Positions 45,991 to 55,898 are shown, counted from the stretch's first letter. The stretch: DNA of 64,000 nt from Rouxiella badensis (GCA_026967495.1 CP114060.1:682001-746000), one strand, 5' to 3'. Program-made: numbers and translations. The notes: generated by a model not told the origin, from the letters alone.

Positions 45991-47051
45991 ATGAAAACGC
46001 TGGTCATTGGGCCTCTTGGGTTGGCGACATGATGATGTCGCAGAGTTTGTACCGTACAATCAAAGCCAATAATCCTGCTGCAGAAATCGACGTGATGGCC
46101 CCTGCGTGGTGCCGTCCTCTGCTCGACAGGATGCCGGAGGTCAATCAGGCCCTGGCGATGCCGTTGGGTCACGGTGCGCTCGAGCTGGGTGAACGCCGCC
46201 GTTTGGGCGTTGCGCTGCGCAAAGACGCCTATCAACAGGCGTTTGTTTTGCCCAACTCATTCAAGTCGGCTCTGGTGCCCTTTTTCGCCTCGATTCCTAA
46301 ACGTACCGGCTGGCGGGGAGAAATGCGCTACGGGCTGCTGAACGATATTCGCAAGCTCGATAAAGCAGCCTTCCCGCTGATGGTCCAGCGCTATGCGGCG
46401 CTGGGCTATGAGGCCACGCGCATTAAATCGGCCGCCGACCTGCCGCAGCCGATCCTCTGGCCGCAGCTGGCGGTTAATCAAACTGAAATCACCACCGTCA
46501 GCGACTCTTTTGCTCTGACTGGCGAACGTCCGCTGATTGGCTTTTGCCCGGGTGCCGAGTTCGGCCCGGCAAAGCGCTGGCCGCACTATCACTACGCCGC
46601 GCTTGCGGCGTTACTGATTGATGCAGGCTATCAAATCGCACTGTTTGGCTCGGCCAAAGATCATGCTGCAGGAGAAGATATTCGCGAGGCGCTATCACCG
46701 GCTGCGCGCGATTTCTGTCTGAACATCGCCGGAAAAACCTCGCTCGACCAGGCCCTGGTGCTGATTGCCGCCTGTCGGGCCATCGTGACCAACGATTCTG
46801 GATTGATGCACGTCGCCGCCGCGTTGAATAAGCCACTGGTGGCGCTCTACGGCCCAAGCAGTCCTGATTTCACGCCGCCGCTGAGTGAACAGGCGCGCGT
46901 TATTCGTTTGATCACCGGTTACCACAAAGTCCGCAAAGGCGATGCAGCCGAAGGCTACCATCAGAGCCTGATCGATATTCAACCCACGCAGGTATTCAGT
47001 GAGCTACAGCAACTCCTGGCAGCGAACAAGGAGCTGGAATGCAGGTTTTAA
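45991..47051 (+). CDS. waaF: ADP-heptose:LPS heptosyltransferase II (frameshift near the start)
   Basis: GT9 enzyme adding the second heptose. ATG at 45991 gives MKTLVIGP, then the frame is lost at 46009-46016: GGGCCTCTTGG where one more base gives GPSWVGDMMMSQSLYR, as in E. coli. Downstream motifs FCPGAEFGPAKRWPHYHYA and TNDSGLMHVAAALN bind ADP-heptose. About 353 residues. Its end overlaps waaC by 13 bases. Confidence 0.94.
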
Positions 47052-48025
47052 TCGTTAAAACGTCTTCTATGGGTGACGTTTTACACACACTTCCTGCGCT
47101 GACCGATGCAATGCGGGCGTTGCCGGGCATCAAGTTTGACTGGGTAGTAGAAGAAGGCTTTTCGCAGATCCCAAGCTGGCATCCCGCCGTTGATCGGGTG
47201 ATCCCAGTGGCCATTCGTCGCTGGCGCAAAAACTGGTTTGGCTCCGATACCCGCCAACAACGCTGCGATTTCAAACGAGTCCTGCAATCCAGAACTTATG
47301 ACGTGATTATCGACGCACAGGGTCTGGTGAAGAGTGCGGCGCTGGTGACTCGCGTTGCCAAGGGCGAGAAGCATGGCATGGACGGCAAGAGCGCACGCGA
47401 GCCGTTCGCCTGCTGGTTCTATGACAAGAAGCACGCGATTAACAAAAAGCAGCACGCGGTAGAGCGTATTCGTGAGCTGTTTGCCAAGAGTCTAGGCTAC
47501 GAGAAACCGACCACGCAGGGCGATTACGCCATCGCATCGCGGTTCCTCAGCAATCCGCCCGAAGATGCCGACAAGTATCTTGTTTTTCTGCATGCCACGA
47601 CGCGAGCCGACAAACACTGGCCGGAAGAAAACTGGCGTGAGCTGATTGGGCTTTTGGCGGATACGCCACTGCGGATCAAGCTTCCCTGGGGTGCAGATCA
47701 CGAATATCATCGCGCGCAGCGCCTTGCCGAAGGCTTCGACCACGTTGAGGTTCTGCCTAAGTTGAGTCTGGAAAAGGTTGCAGGTATTCTTGCAGGCGCA
47801 CAGGCGGTGGTCTCGGTCGATACAGGCCTCAGCCATTTGACCGCCGCATTGGACCGACCCAACATTACACTGTACGGTCCGACGGATCCCGGCCTGATTG
47901 GAGGCTACGGGCAGAATCAGACAACCTGTCGTCCGACACAAGGTAACGCGATGTCAGATATTAGCGCTGTGCAGGTCAAAGAACTTCTGGATAAGGAGCG
48001 TATTCGTCGTGGGTTCCTTCTTTAA
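47039..48025 (+). CDS. waaC: LPS heptosyltransferase I
   Basis: GT9 enzyme that adds the first heptose to Kdo2-lipid A. 328 residues, MQVLIVKTSSMGDVLHTLPAL; VVEEGFSQIP, HATTRADKHWPEENW and VSVDTGLSHLTAALDRP are typical. Starts inside the end of waaF. Its own 3' end overlaps the next gene. Confidence 0.97.
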   Translation: MQVLIVKTSSMGDVLHTLPALTDAMRALPGIKFDWVVEEGFSQIPSWHPAVDRVIPVAIRRWRKNWFGSDTRQQRCDFKRVLQSRTYDVIIDAQGLVKSAALVTRVAKGEKHGMDGKSAREPFACWFYDKKHAINKKQHAVERIRELFAKSLGYEKPTTQGDYAIASRFLSNPPEDADKYLVFLHATTRADKHWPEENWRELIGLLADTPLRIKLPWGADHEYHRAQRLAEGFDHVEVLPKLSLEKVAGILAGAQAVVSVDTGLSHLTAALDRPNITLYGPTDPGLIGGYGQNQTTCRPTQGNAMSDISAVQVKELLDKERIRRGFLL

Positions 48026-48911
48026 ACAGATTTATCGCTATACGCATAAACGCCCATATCGACATAATGAAAATCTCTGGCCTTATATGAGGATTTCCCG
48101 CGCGCCCAGCGGAGAAATCATCAGCCTGAATTTTCGGGGACAGGCTATCCCTATCGTCAGCCTTGCATCGTTAGCAGGGGCCTTCAGTGGTCCGGTCATG
48201 CTCGCGGCGACGGGTCCGTCGGTGAAAGATATCCGCTTCAAAACCCCACCGTCGCTGCCGTCGATGGGGTTAAACGGTGCCTGGTCACTGAATAAGTCGG
48301 TCGACTTCAAATTCTATGTCATTGTCGATATGGGGTTTTTAGACCAGCGTCCCGAGATGGTCGCCGAGATAGTCTCTGACCCGAAGCTCACTCTGTTTAC
48401 CACCGCCCACGGCATCGCCCGCATCGTTGATCGCGTCTCGCTGGCAAGAATCAAATGCTCGCTGGCGCTGATTGAAGACGCAGCGTTTAAAATCTTCCAG
48501 CCCAAGATACCTGCAACCGAACTGGGCCACTGCTACGCCAACGTACGCTGCGCTTCGTTTGCCGATAATCGTCCTGATATCGGATTCACCACTGACATCC
48601 GCCACGGCGTGTTCGATGCCGGCACAGTTGCCTATTGGGCGTTACAAATTGCCGCATTTTTAGGGTTCAGCGAGCTGTATATCATCGGCCTCGACATGAA
48701 CAACTTTAATAAACCAAGATTCTACGAATCAGAGAGCAATAAGCTGCCGAGCTTCCTGGCAGAAAGCTTCGAAGATCTTATCGTCCCAGCGTTTACTCAT
48801 GCCAGTAATCAGCTGAAAAAGAAGAATATTAGGGTCGTTAACCTGTCGTTGCAAAGCGCCATCCCCAGCCAAATCTTTGAGAAAGCGGATTACCATCAGG
48901 TTTTCTATTAA
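48009..48911 (+). CDS. Probable LPS-core sugar transferase with GT42/DUF115-like fold (WaaZ-like)
   Basis: About 300 residues from GTG at 48009, which has AGGAG ten bases upstream and overlaps waaC by 17 bases. The glycine-rich PVMLAATGPSVKDIRF, the segment FKFYVIVDMGF and the late block AFLGFSELYIIGLDMNN resemble in order the nucleotide-sugar-binding elements of GT42 sialyltransferases and DUF115 proteins (GNGPSLKEI, GYKEIYLSGIDFY in Campylobacter Cst). No membrane helix. It sits among core glycosyltransferases, so transfer of Kdo or another acidic sugar is plausible; WaaZ is the closest functional guess. Substrate is not decided by the sequence. Confidence 0.6.
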   Translation: MGSFFKQIYRYTHKRPYRHNENLWPYMRISRAPSGEIISLNFRGQAIPIVSLASLAGAFSGPVMLAATGPSVKDIRFKTPPSLPSMGLNGAWSLNKSVDFKFYVIVDMGFLDQRPEMVAEIVSDPKLTLFTTAHGIARIVDRVSLARIKCSLALIEDAAFKIFQPKIPATELGHCYANVRCASFADNRPDIGFTTDIRHGVFDAGTVAYWALQIAAFLGFSELYIIGLDMNNFNKPRFYESESNKLPSFLAESFEDLIVPAFTHASNQLKKKNIRVVNLSLQSAIPSQIFEKADYHQVFY

Positions 48912-48933
48912 CAGAACGTTCTTTCAGGCGGGC

Positions 48934-48973
48934 CTTGGCAAAATGCCAAAGGGGCGGGGAAAACATTCCCCGC
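48934..48973. terminator. Hairpins between convergent core genes
   Basis: Two adjacent stems: TTGGCA AAA TGCCAA at 48935, and GCGGGGAA AACA TTCCCCGC at 48954, between the ends of the WaaZ-like gene and the minus-strand GT9 gene. Confidence 0.65.
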
Positions 48974-48981
48974 AGACAGGA

Positions 48982-50076
48982 TCAGTTAATTTTCAACAAG
49001 GTTTTGACGTGCTGCAACACCTCATCGCAGCTGATGATTGACAGCGGCTGTTCGCTGACGGCCTTATCCATCTTCTCCAGATCGACCGGCATCCAGATAA
49101 CCGGATGAATTTCAGGGTCCTGATAAGGCCCACAGTATTGTGGCACTTCGGTTACGAACAGGCTTACCGTTTTCACTTTCAGCGCCACGGCTAAATGCTG
49201 AGGTCCTGTATCACCCGTAACCATCACATCCATATTTTTCATGACGCTCATCAGCTGAGGCAGGCTGGTCTTGGCGATGTAACTCACCACGCGCTGTTTT
49301 TCCTCTTCCGTCAGCAGGCTGAAGAACTCTTCTTCCAGAGGCTTCTCTAGCTGGGTACCAATCAACGCAACCTCGTACTCAGGACCGAGAGCCATCAGTG
49401 ACCTTGCCAGCTCGACAAATTTTGGCACTGGCCAGCAGCGGACCGGTCTTGATGCGCCCATCTGGAAACCGATAATGATTTTTCCCAACTCTTTTTCGAT
49501 TTTAGGGAAATCGACAGGGATCATCATGTCGATATTGGTGTTATCACAACCCAGGAATTTCACCAGATTAAGCTTGCGTTGAATGAGATGCCCTTCAAAG
49601 TTGTCCATATAATGGGTTAACCACTGCTCGACGCCGGTCGGACGCTCTCCGTAAAGATCTTTAACGATGTACTCACAGCCGGACATCACCGCACTCATCA
49701 CGTCGTATGGCGGTTTGGAGTGAAGAATGACAGCCAGCTCGGGCTGATTCTTACGCAATGCTTTGATGACACTTTTAATATCACGTACCTTTTCGTCCCA
49801 ATACACCACGTCGTCGAAATAGGGACTATTGGCAACCAGACCTTTATTTTTATGGCTCGAAACCAGCGTAATAAAGGCATTAGGATAACGGTTTTTAATC
49901 GCCCGAATCGCCGGGGTGTTAAACATCAGGTCTCCGAGCGCCGTAGTCGAATAGATGACGATGCTGGTGAAGATGCGCGTCGGATCAAACGAGTCGCGCG
50001 GTTTTAGACGACCGCCGAAGAGGGTGTAAAACTGCAGAAACTTGTTCGATAAGGCTGTTTTTAACTTCTTTGCCAT
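48982..50076 (-). CDS. Glycosyltransferase family 9 (heptosyltransferase-like) protein
   Basis: 364 residues. GT9 features: TTALGDLMFNTPAIRAIKNRYP near residue 42, IIGFQMGASRPVRCWP, and VTGDTGPQHLAVALKV. Basic N-terminus without a membrane helix. Probably adds a heptose to the LPS core. Together with the upstream deacetylase it forms a two-gene unit on the minus strand inside an otherwise plus-strand locus, separated by only four bases, so the two products are likely to act in the same modification. Confidence 0.75.
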   Translation of the reverse strand: MAKKLKTALSNKFLQFYTLFGGRLKPRDSFDPTRIFTSIVIYSTTALGDLMFNTPAIRAIKNRYPNAFITLVSSHKNKGLVANSPYFDDVVYWDEKVRDIKSVIKALRKNQPELAVILHSKPPYDVMSAVMSGCEYIVKDLYGERPTGVEQWLTHYMDNFEGHLIQRKLNLVKFLGCDNTNIDMMIPVDFPKIEKELGKIIIGFQMGASRPVRCWPVPKFVELARSLMALGPEYEVALIGTQLEKPLEEEFFSLLTEEEKQRVVSYIAKTSLPQLMSVMKNMDVMVTGDTGPQHLAVALKVKTVSLFVTEVPQYCGPYQDPEIHPVIWMPVDLEKMDKAVSEQPLSIISCDEVLQHVKTLLKIN

Positions 50077-50080
50077 CTTC

Positions 50081-51037
50081 TTAATTCACTCTCTGCTGAT
50101 AATATTCAGCCAATGTTAATCCTACCGTACGTTCGCTCAGCCAGCTAAACAGCTGCTCCAGGTCACGGTAAAGTACTTCGATATCCTGCTCGTTCTTAAA
50201 CGTCGGGCTGCCGCCAGGCATAAACTCCGAAGAGTGCAGCATGAACTCGACGTAGTCATGGCCCTGGGCCAAACTGCGCGTGGCAACCTGCTTCATCTTC
50301 TCGAGATTCCCGCCCGAAGGGCGCAGCCACAGCGCCGAAGGCGAACGCTTCTTTCCACGCAGTGCGTCATAACTTTGCTTCAGAGTGTTCATCAGCGGGG
50401 AGTGCTTGAGATGAATGCTCATCGGGACTTCGAGCAGCGGCGACTTTCCGGCACGACTGATGTCTTCCGGATCGAGGAAATAGGCCTCGCTCGGGAAGTG
50501 GCGATAGTCGGTTCCGCCCTGACCCGCAGGATTACCCGGCGAGAACGACCAGTTGACGTGCGGCGTGACCGAGCAATCAACCTGATAGCCATACTCCACC
50601 AGCAGTGAAGCATAATATTCATTAAACGCCCAACGGCCAGCCCGGTGGCTGAGCATTTTGGTCTGGAACGCGTCTTCCAGAAGCTTGGTCATGTGATCAA
50701 CCTTGGCGCGAATAACGTCTCGAGGATACTCAATCAGATAGGGCTTGTGGCGCCAATCGTCAGAGGTTAGCGGCTCATGTGGCGGGCTATACCAGGCATG
50801 CAGATGCATCCCCACCTCGCCGGTACCACGGCGGATAACGTCGGTAGCGAATTCAACGTATTGCGCGTCCTTGGCCATCTCATAGTTGGTGAGATAGACG
50901 GGTTTGAAACCATATTTTTCACAAAGCGCCTGAAAACGTGGCAAATAACGAGTGTTCTCCGTAGAGATACTGTCGTGATTTTGCCAAAGGTTGTCGCCTT
51001 CAGTATCGATAGTGATGATAAATGCTGGCTTAGTCAT
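50081..51037 (-). CDS. Polysaccharide deacetylase family protein (WabN-like)
   Basis: 318 residues. NodB-type fold: FIITIDTEGDN near the start (catalytic Asp), GEVGMHLHAWYSPP with metal-binding His residues at about 97-99, HRAGRWAFNEYY, and EFMLHSSEFMPGGSP near residue 268. No signal peptide, so cytoplasmic. In Klebsiella and Serratia, WabN removes acetyl from the core N-acetylglucosamine put on by WabH; wabH is present here at 53471, which supports this role. Divergent from waaQ over a 229-base gap. Confidence 0.75.
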   Translation of the reverse strand: MTKPAFIITIDTEGDNLWQNHDSISTENTRYLPRFQALCEKYGFKPVYLTNYEMAKDAQYVEFATDVIRRGTGEVGMHLHAWYSPPHEPLTSDDWRHKPYLIEYPRDVIRAKVDHMTKLLEDAFQTKMLSHRAGRWAFNEYYASLLVEYGYQVDCSVTPHVNWSFSPGNPAGQGGTDYRHFPSEAYFLDPEDISRAGKSPLLEVPMSIHLKHSPLMNTLKQSYDALRGKKRSPSALWLRPSGGNLEKMKQVATRSLAQGHDYVEFMLHSSEFMPGGSPTFKNEQDIEVLYRDLEQLFSWLSERTVGLTLAEYYQQRVN

Positions 51038-51266
51038 AGAAAATGCTCAATAAAAACTCAATGAAGCTTTCTCGAATAAAAAGACAGCGGGCGCGTACCC
51101 ACTCATCAAGAAAACTTTAATAAACTCATTTTTGGACAACCATGAGCCAAATTTGTTGTCTATTCTTTGATATTTTTCGACCTATAGCAAGAACGGTCTG
51201 GAAGAGTAGCCACATTCTTCAGGCTCCTTTAGAATCACTCCTTAAATTCTTGAATAGCGAATAAAG
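51038..51266. other. Divergent promoter region of the deacetylase and waaQ
   Basis: AT-rich region without a gene. I looked for a JUMPstart/ops element (GGCGGTAG) and did not see one. Confidence 0.4.
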
Positions 51267-52346
51267 ATGACTCAGGCCTCAGCAACCAAAATTCTCAACT
51301 CGCCACGGCGTATCCTTATTATCAAACTGCGTCATCACGGCGATATGTTGCTGACCACGCCGGTTATCAATACGCTTCATCAGCACTATCCCGATGCCGA
51401 AATCGATATGCTGGTGTATCTCGAAACGCGCGATATGCTGGCAAGCCATCCGGCATTAAATCAGCTATTTACCATCGACAGGCAATGGAAAAAACAGGGT
51501 GCGCGTGCGCATATGGGCCATGAGGTCAAACTGGCCCGCCAACTGATGAAGCGCAAATATGACCTGGTGGTCAACCTTGCCGACCAGTGGCGCAGCGCCA
51601 TCGTGACACGTCTAACGGGCGCGCCTGTGCGTCTGGGATTTGCTTTCCCTAAGCGTCGCGGTAAAGTCTGGCCATTCTGCCATACCCAGCTGGTCAGTAC
51701 CTCAAATCACGGTAAGCAGCATACCGTCGAGCAAAACTTGTCTATTCTCGAACCCTTGAATATCGTCTCGCCGGTAAGTCAGGCCACCATGAGCTATTCA
51801 GAACAGGATGAACAGGCCGTTAACGCTCTTCTGCATGACAATGGAATCAAGATTCCATTTATTGTGGTTCAGCCGACCTCTCGCTGGTTTTTCAAATGCT
51901 GGACCGAAGAGAAGATGGCCGCCACCTTCAGCGCCCTCTCGGCCAAAGGTTTTCCGATTGTTGTCACTGCCGGGCCGGACAAACGCGAGCTTGAGATGGT
52001 CGCCAACATTCTCACACTCTGCCCTGAGGCTAACGTCACCTCACTGGCCGGAAAATTGACCCTGCGTCAACTGGCTGCGCTTATCGATAAAGCCGCCCTG
52101 TTTATCGGTGTCGATTCCGTGCCAATGCACATGGCGGCCGCACTGCAAACGCCGCTGATTGCGCTGTTTGGGCCGTCAAAGCTGACCTTCTGGAAACCGT
52201 GGCAGGCTCAGGGCGAAGTCATTTGGGCCGGTGATTTCGGCCCCTTGCCCGATCCCGACGATATCGACACCCATACATCCGAACGCTACCTTGATGCCAT
52301 TCCCACTCAGGCAGTTATCGATGCGGCAGAAAGGTTACTCCCGTGA
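51267..52346 (+). CDS. waaQ: LPS heptosyltransferase III
   Basis: GT9 enzyme expected to add the side-branch third heptose. 359 residues: RRILIIKLRHHGDMLLTTPV, VVNLADQWRSAI, VVQPTSRWFFKCWTEEKMA and IGVDSVPMHMAAALQTP. Its stop overlaps the GTG of wabG by four bases (GTGA), so waaQ-wabG-wabH are one unit. Confidence 0.88.
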   Translation: MTQASATKILNSPRRILIIKLRHHGDMLLTTPVINTLHQHYPDAEIDMLVYLETRDMLASHPALNQLFTIDRQWKKQGARAHMGHEVKLARQLMKRKYDLVVNLADQWRSAIVTRLTGAPVRLGFAFPKRRGKVWPFCHTQLVSTSNHGKQHTVEQNLSILEPLNIVSPVSQATMSYSEQDEQAVNALLHDNGIKIPFIVVQPTSRWFFKCWTEEKMAATFSALSAKGFPIVVTAGPDKRELEMVANILTLCPEANVTSLAGKLTLRQLAALIDKAALFIGVDSVPMHMAAALQTPLIALFGPSKLTFWKPWQAQGEVIWAGDFGPLPDPDDIDTHTSERYLDAIPTQAVIDAAERLLP

Positions 52347-53469
52347 AGCATTTTAGACTGGCGCTAGTGCGCCAAAAATACCGCCCAGACGGTGGCGCGG
52401 AACGCTTCGTATCCCGCGCGCTTGAAGCCCTCGAAAATCAGGATCTTGAGCTAAACGTCATTACCCGCCAATGGCAGGGTGAGGTCAAACCGGGTTGGAA
52501 GGTGCACATCTGCGATCCGTGGAAACTCGGGCGTATCAGCCGCGAACGCGGTTTTGCCAACGCGGCCCGCAGCCTGTGGCAAAAAGAAGATTTCGATTTA
52601 GTACAGAGCCATGAGCGCATTCCGGGCTGTGACTTGTATCGCGCCGGTGACGGCGTTCACCGCCGCTGGCTCGAGCAACGTGCGCGCGTCCTGCCGACCT
52701 GGAAAGCCAGACAACTTTTCGGCGACCGTTACCATCGTTATGTCATGCAGGCCGAGCAGCAGATGTACTCCGCTCCCGAGCTAAAGGCGGTGATTTGCAA
52801 CGCCGAGATGGTCAAGCAGGAAATCATCAACGAGTTTGGCGTGCCTGCCGACAAGATTCGCGTCATCTACAACGCTATCGACGCACAGCGATTTTTGCCG
52901 CCAACCGAGGCAGAACGCTTCACCCTGCGTGCGCAATATCAAGTGCCTGCCGATGCAACCTGCCTGATTTATGTCGGTTCAGGCTTTGAGCGTAAGGGCC
53001 TGGATGCGGCAATAAAAGCCATCGCCAATACCGATCGCCATCTGTTGGTGGTGGGTAAAGATAAAGACGAAAAACGATACAGAGCGCTTTGTGCAACTTT
53101 AGGCTACGCAAATCGGGTACATTTCTTCGGCATGCAAACCTCAACGCTGGCCTTCTATCAAATGGCCGACGGTCTGCTGCTGCCAACGCTCTACGACCCC
53201 TTCCCTAACGTGATTCTAGAGGCCATGGCGTGTGGGCTGCCAATCATCACCACACCGACCTGCGGCGGCTCAGAGTTTATTGTTCAGGGCGTGAACGGCT
53301 ACGTGTGTGATGCGCTCGACGTAACGGCGCTGCAACAGGCGGTAATGGCGCTGCCAAAACATGCGCTGGACCCAGCGAAGGCGAGAAAGCGCGCGAGCGG
53401 ATCCTCGACTGTACGCCACAGCGGCTTTCGTCCCAACTTATCTCACTGTACCAAGAGCTGGTAGGCTGA
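52343..53469 (+). CDS. wabG: Glycosyltransferase family 4, probable WabG uronic-acid transferase (one apparent frameshift)
   Basis: About 375 residues. FRLALVRQKYRPDGGAERFV is the mark of WabG, which in Klebsiella adds galacturonic acid to heptose II. Later GT4 motifs: VIYNAIDAQRF, GSGFERKGLDAAIKA, PTLYDPFPNVILEAMACGLP. The frame is lost near 53388-53392 after DPAKA; shifting by one base gives EKARERILDCTPQRLSSQLI and the stop at 53467. The break is neither a clear homopolymer nor an obvious GRGCYC site. GTG start overlaps waaQ. Confidence 0.85.
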
Positions 53470-53470
53470 T

Positions 53471-54559
53471 ATGCGCATTCTGTTTATTATCGACGGACTT
53501 CCGGGCGGCGGGGCCGAAAAGGTCGTGCTGACGCTGGCTGAAGGTATGCTGCGTCAGGGGCATCAAGTGTCATTATTTTCACTGCGCGACGTCTGCCAGT
53601 ATCCGCTGCCGGAAGGCCTGGTGTATGTAGTCATTAAAGACCAGAACCGTAAGCCGTGGCGCAAGTTGACCGAGCTCTCACGTCGCGCGGGTCAGCTGGA
53701 CGACGCACTGCGTAAGGCCGGTGATTTTGATTTGGTACTGTCGAACCTGCATAAAACCGACCGTATCGTGGCTAAAAGTAACGTGCTAGATGCCACCAAA
53801 GTCTGGTTCTGTCTGCACGGTATGTTTTCGACCTCCTACCTTGGGCATCGCACCGGCTTCGATCGCTGGATGAAACAGCGCAAGATTAAAGCGGTCTACC
53901 AGCGTCGCAATATCGTTGCCGTCTCGCATGCGGTTGCAGACGACATTCGGCAGCAGTTTAGCCTCAGCCCATCGCGTCTTGAGGTGATTTACAACCCCTT
54001 TGATATTAAAGCGATTCATGCCGCGGCTGAACAACCTTGCGAGCTGGCAGGAGAGCCATACCTGATTCACGTGGGGCGCTTTCATGAAAACAAGCGTCAC
54101 GACAGGTTAATTGAGGCTTACACAGAAAGTGGGGTCCAGGCTCCACTGGTCCTGCTGGGTCAGGGCAAGCCAGAGCAAACGGAAAAGCTTAAATCGCTGG
54201 CAAAACGGCTTGGCGTCGCCGAACGGGTTATTTTCAAGGGCTTCCAGTCCAATCCCTATCCCTATATTCGCCATGCCCAACAGCTGATTTTAAGCTCAGA
54301 TAGCGAGGGGTTTGGCAACGTGCTGGTTGAGGCTCTGCTGCTCGATACGCCGGTGGTTAGCACCCGCTGCCCGGGCGGACCCGCAGAAATTCTTAGCGGT
54401 GAACTCGCTCGCGGACTCGCAGACTTAAGCGTCGCATCACTGGCTGAAAAGATTAAAGATATTTACACCAATCCGCCTTATATCGACCCGCAGAAGCTGA
54501 CACATTACGGCATTCAGCCTATCTGCGAGCAATATGCTGAGTTAGCGAATAAACAATAG
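53471..54559 (+). CDS. wabH: Glycosyltransferase family 4, probable WabH N-acetylglucosamine transferase
   Basis: 362 residues: MRILFIIDGLPGGGAEKVVL, then VIYNPFDIKAIHA, HVGRFHENKRHDRLI and SSDSEGFGNVLVEALLLDTPVV, a retaining GT4 GT-B enzyme. In Klebsiella WabH adds GlcNAc to the uronic acid placed by WabG, after which WabN deacetylates it. Starts one base after the corrected wabG stop. Confidence 0.83.
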   Translation: MRILFIIDGLPGGGAEKVVLTLAEGMLRQGHQVSLFSLRDVCQYPLPEGLVYVVIKDQNRKPWRKLTELSRRAGQLDDALRKAGDFDLVLSNLHKTDRIVAKSNVLDATKVWFCLHGMFSTSYLGHRTGFDRWMKQRKIKAVYQRRNIVAVSHAVADDIRQQFSLSPSRLEVIYNPFDIKAIHAAAEQPCELAGEPYLIHVGRFHENKRHDRLIEAYTESGVQAPLVLLGQGKPEQTEKLKSLAKRLGVAERVIFKGFQSNPYPYIRHAQQLILSSDSEGFGNVLVEALLLDTPVVSTRCPGGPAEILSGELARGLADLSVASLAEKIKDIYTNPPYIDPQKLTHYGIQPICEQYAELANKQ

Positions 54560-54616
54560 CTTTAGGCTGGTTTAAAACTTAGAATTCTGCCTTTACCCTT
54601 AGATTTTACGGATATT

Positions 54617-55893
54617 ATGTTACAAACGCTGTATACCGTTCTTCTTTACCTCATCCAGCCAATTATCTGGGTTCGTCTCTGGATGCGTGGTCGGAAAGCA
54701 CCGCTCTATCGTAAGAGATGGGCTGAGCGCTATGGATTTTGCAAAGGTAAGGTCGTGGCGGACGGCATTATGTTGCACTCCGTTTCCGTGGGTGAAACGC
54801 TCGCGGCAGTCCCTTTAGTCAGGGCACTACGCCATCGCTATCCCTCCCTGCCGATCACGGTCACCACCATGACGCCTACCGGCTCAGAGCGTGCTGTGTC
54901 TGCATTTGGCAAGGACGTCAGCCACGTTTATCTGCCTTATGATTTGCCCGGTTCCATCGAGCGCTTTCTCGATCAGGTTCGTCCGAAGCTGGTCATCATC
55001 ATGGAAACCGAGCTGTGGCCGAACCTGATTTCAGCCCTGCATGAACGCGACATTCCCCTGGTTATCGCCAATGCGCGCCTTTCGGCACGCTCTGCAAAAG
55101 GCTACGGTAAGTTAGGCAAATTTATCAAAAAGGTGATGAGCAAAATCACCCTAATTGCCGCACAGAATGCCGAAGACGGAGAGCGCTTTATTTCTCTTGG
55201 CCTCAAGCGCTCTCATCTCGCAGTGACCGGTAGCCTGAAATTCGATATTTCGGTGACCCCAGAGTTGGCCGCTCGCGCACTGACGCTGCGCAGCCAATGG
55301 GCATCTCGTCGTCAGGTATGGATAGCCACCAGCACCCACGATGGTGAAGAAGCGATTCTGCTCGCAGCTCACCGTGAACTGCTGAAAACCTTCCCTAATT
55401 TGCTGATGATTCTGGTACCACGCCATCCTGAACGTTTCCCGGTGGCCTGTGAATTAACCCAGAAGGCGGGTATGAGCTTTATTCAACGCAGCAGTGGCGA
55501 AGTCCCTTCCGCGCAAACGCAGGTTGTGATTGGCGACACTATGGGTGAGCTAATGCTGCTGTACGGAATTGCCGACATCGCCTTCGTGGGCGGTAGTCTG
55601 GTAGAGCGTGGCGGCCATAACCCGCTTGAGGCGGCGGCACACGCTATACCGGTCCTGATGGGTCCGCATACCTTCAACTTCAAAGATATTTGCGCCAAGC
55701 TCGCGCAGGCCGACGGTTTGATTACCGTTAACGATAGCGCCTCATTGGTTAAAGAAATTTCAACGCTGCTGACCGATGAAGACTATCGTCTTTATTATGG
55801 TCGCCACGCGGTAGAGGTACTGCGTCAAAATCAGGGTGCGCTTCAGCGCCTGCTGCAGCTGATGGAGCCCTATCTTCCCCTCGGAGTCACTAA
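54617..55893 (+). CDS. waaA: Kdo transferase (apparent frameshift close to the end)
   Basis: Adds both Kdo residues to lipid IVA; inner-membrane associated through the N-terminal helix (LYTVLLYLIQPIIWVRLW). 425 residues when corrected. Conserved SVGETLAAVPLV, METELWPNLI, FVGGSLVERGGHNPLEAAAH. As given, the frame runs past the normal end and 47 bases into waaE. One more C in the four-base run at 55877-55880 gives EPYLPPRSH and a stop at 55891, the same ending as in E. coli, and removes the overlap. Confidence 0.94.
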
Positions 55894-55898
55894 ATCCC

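Noticed and set aside
51038..51266. JUMPstart/ops element upstream of waaQ
   Set aside because: The GGCGGTAG core was not found in this gap.
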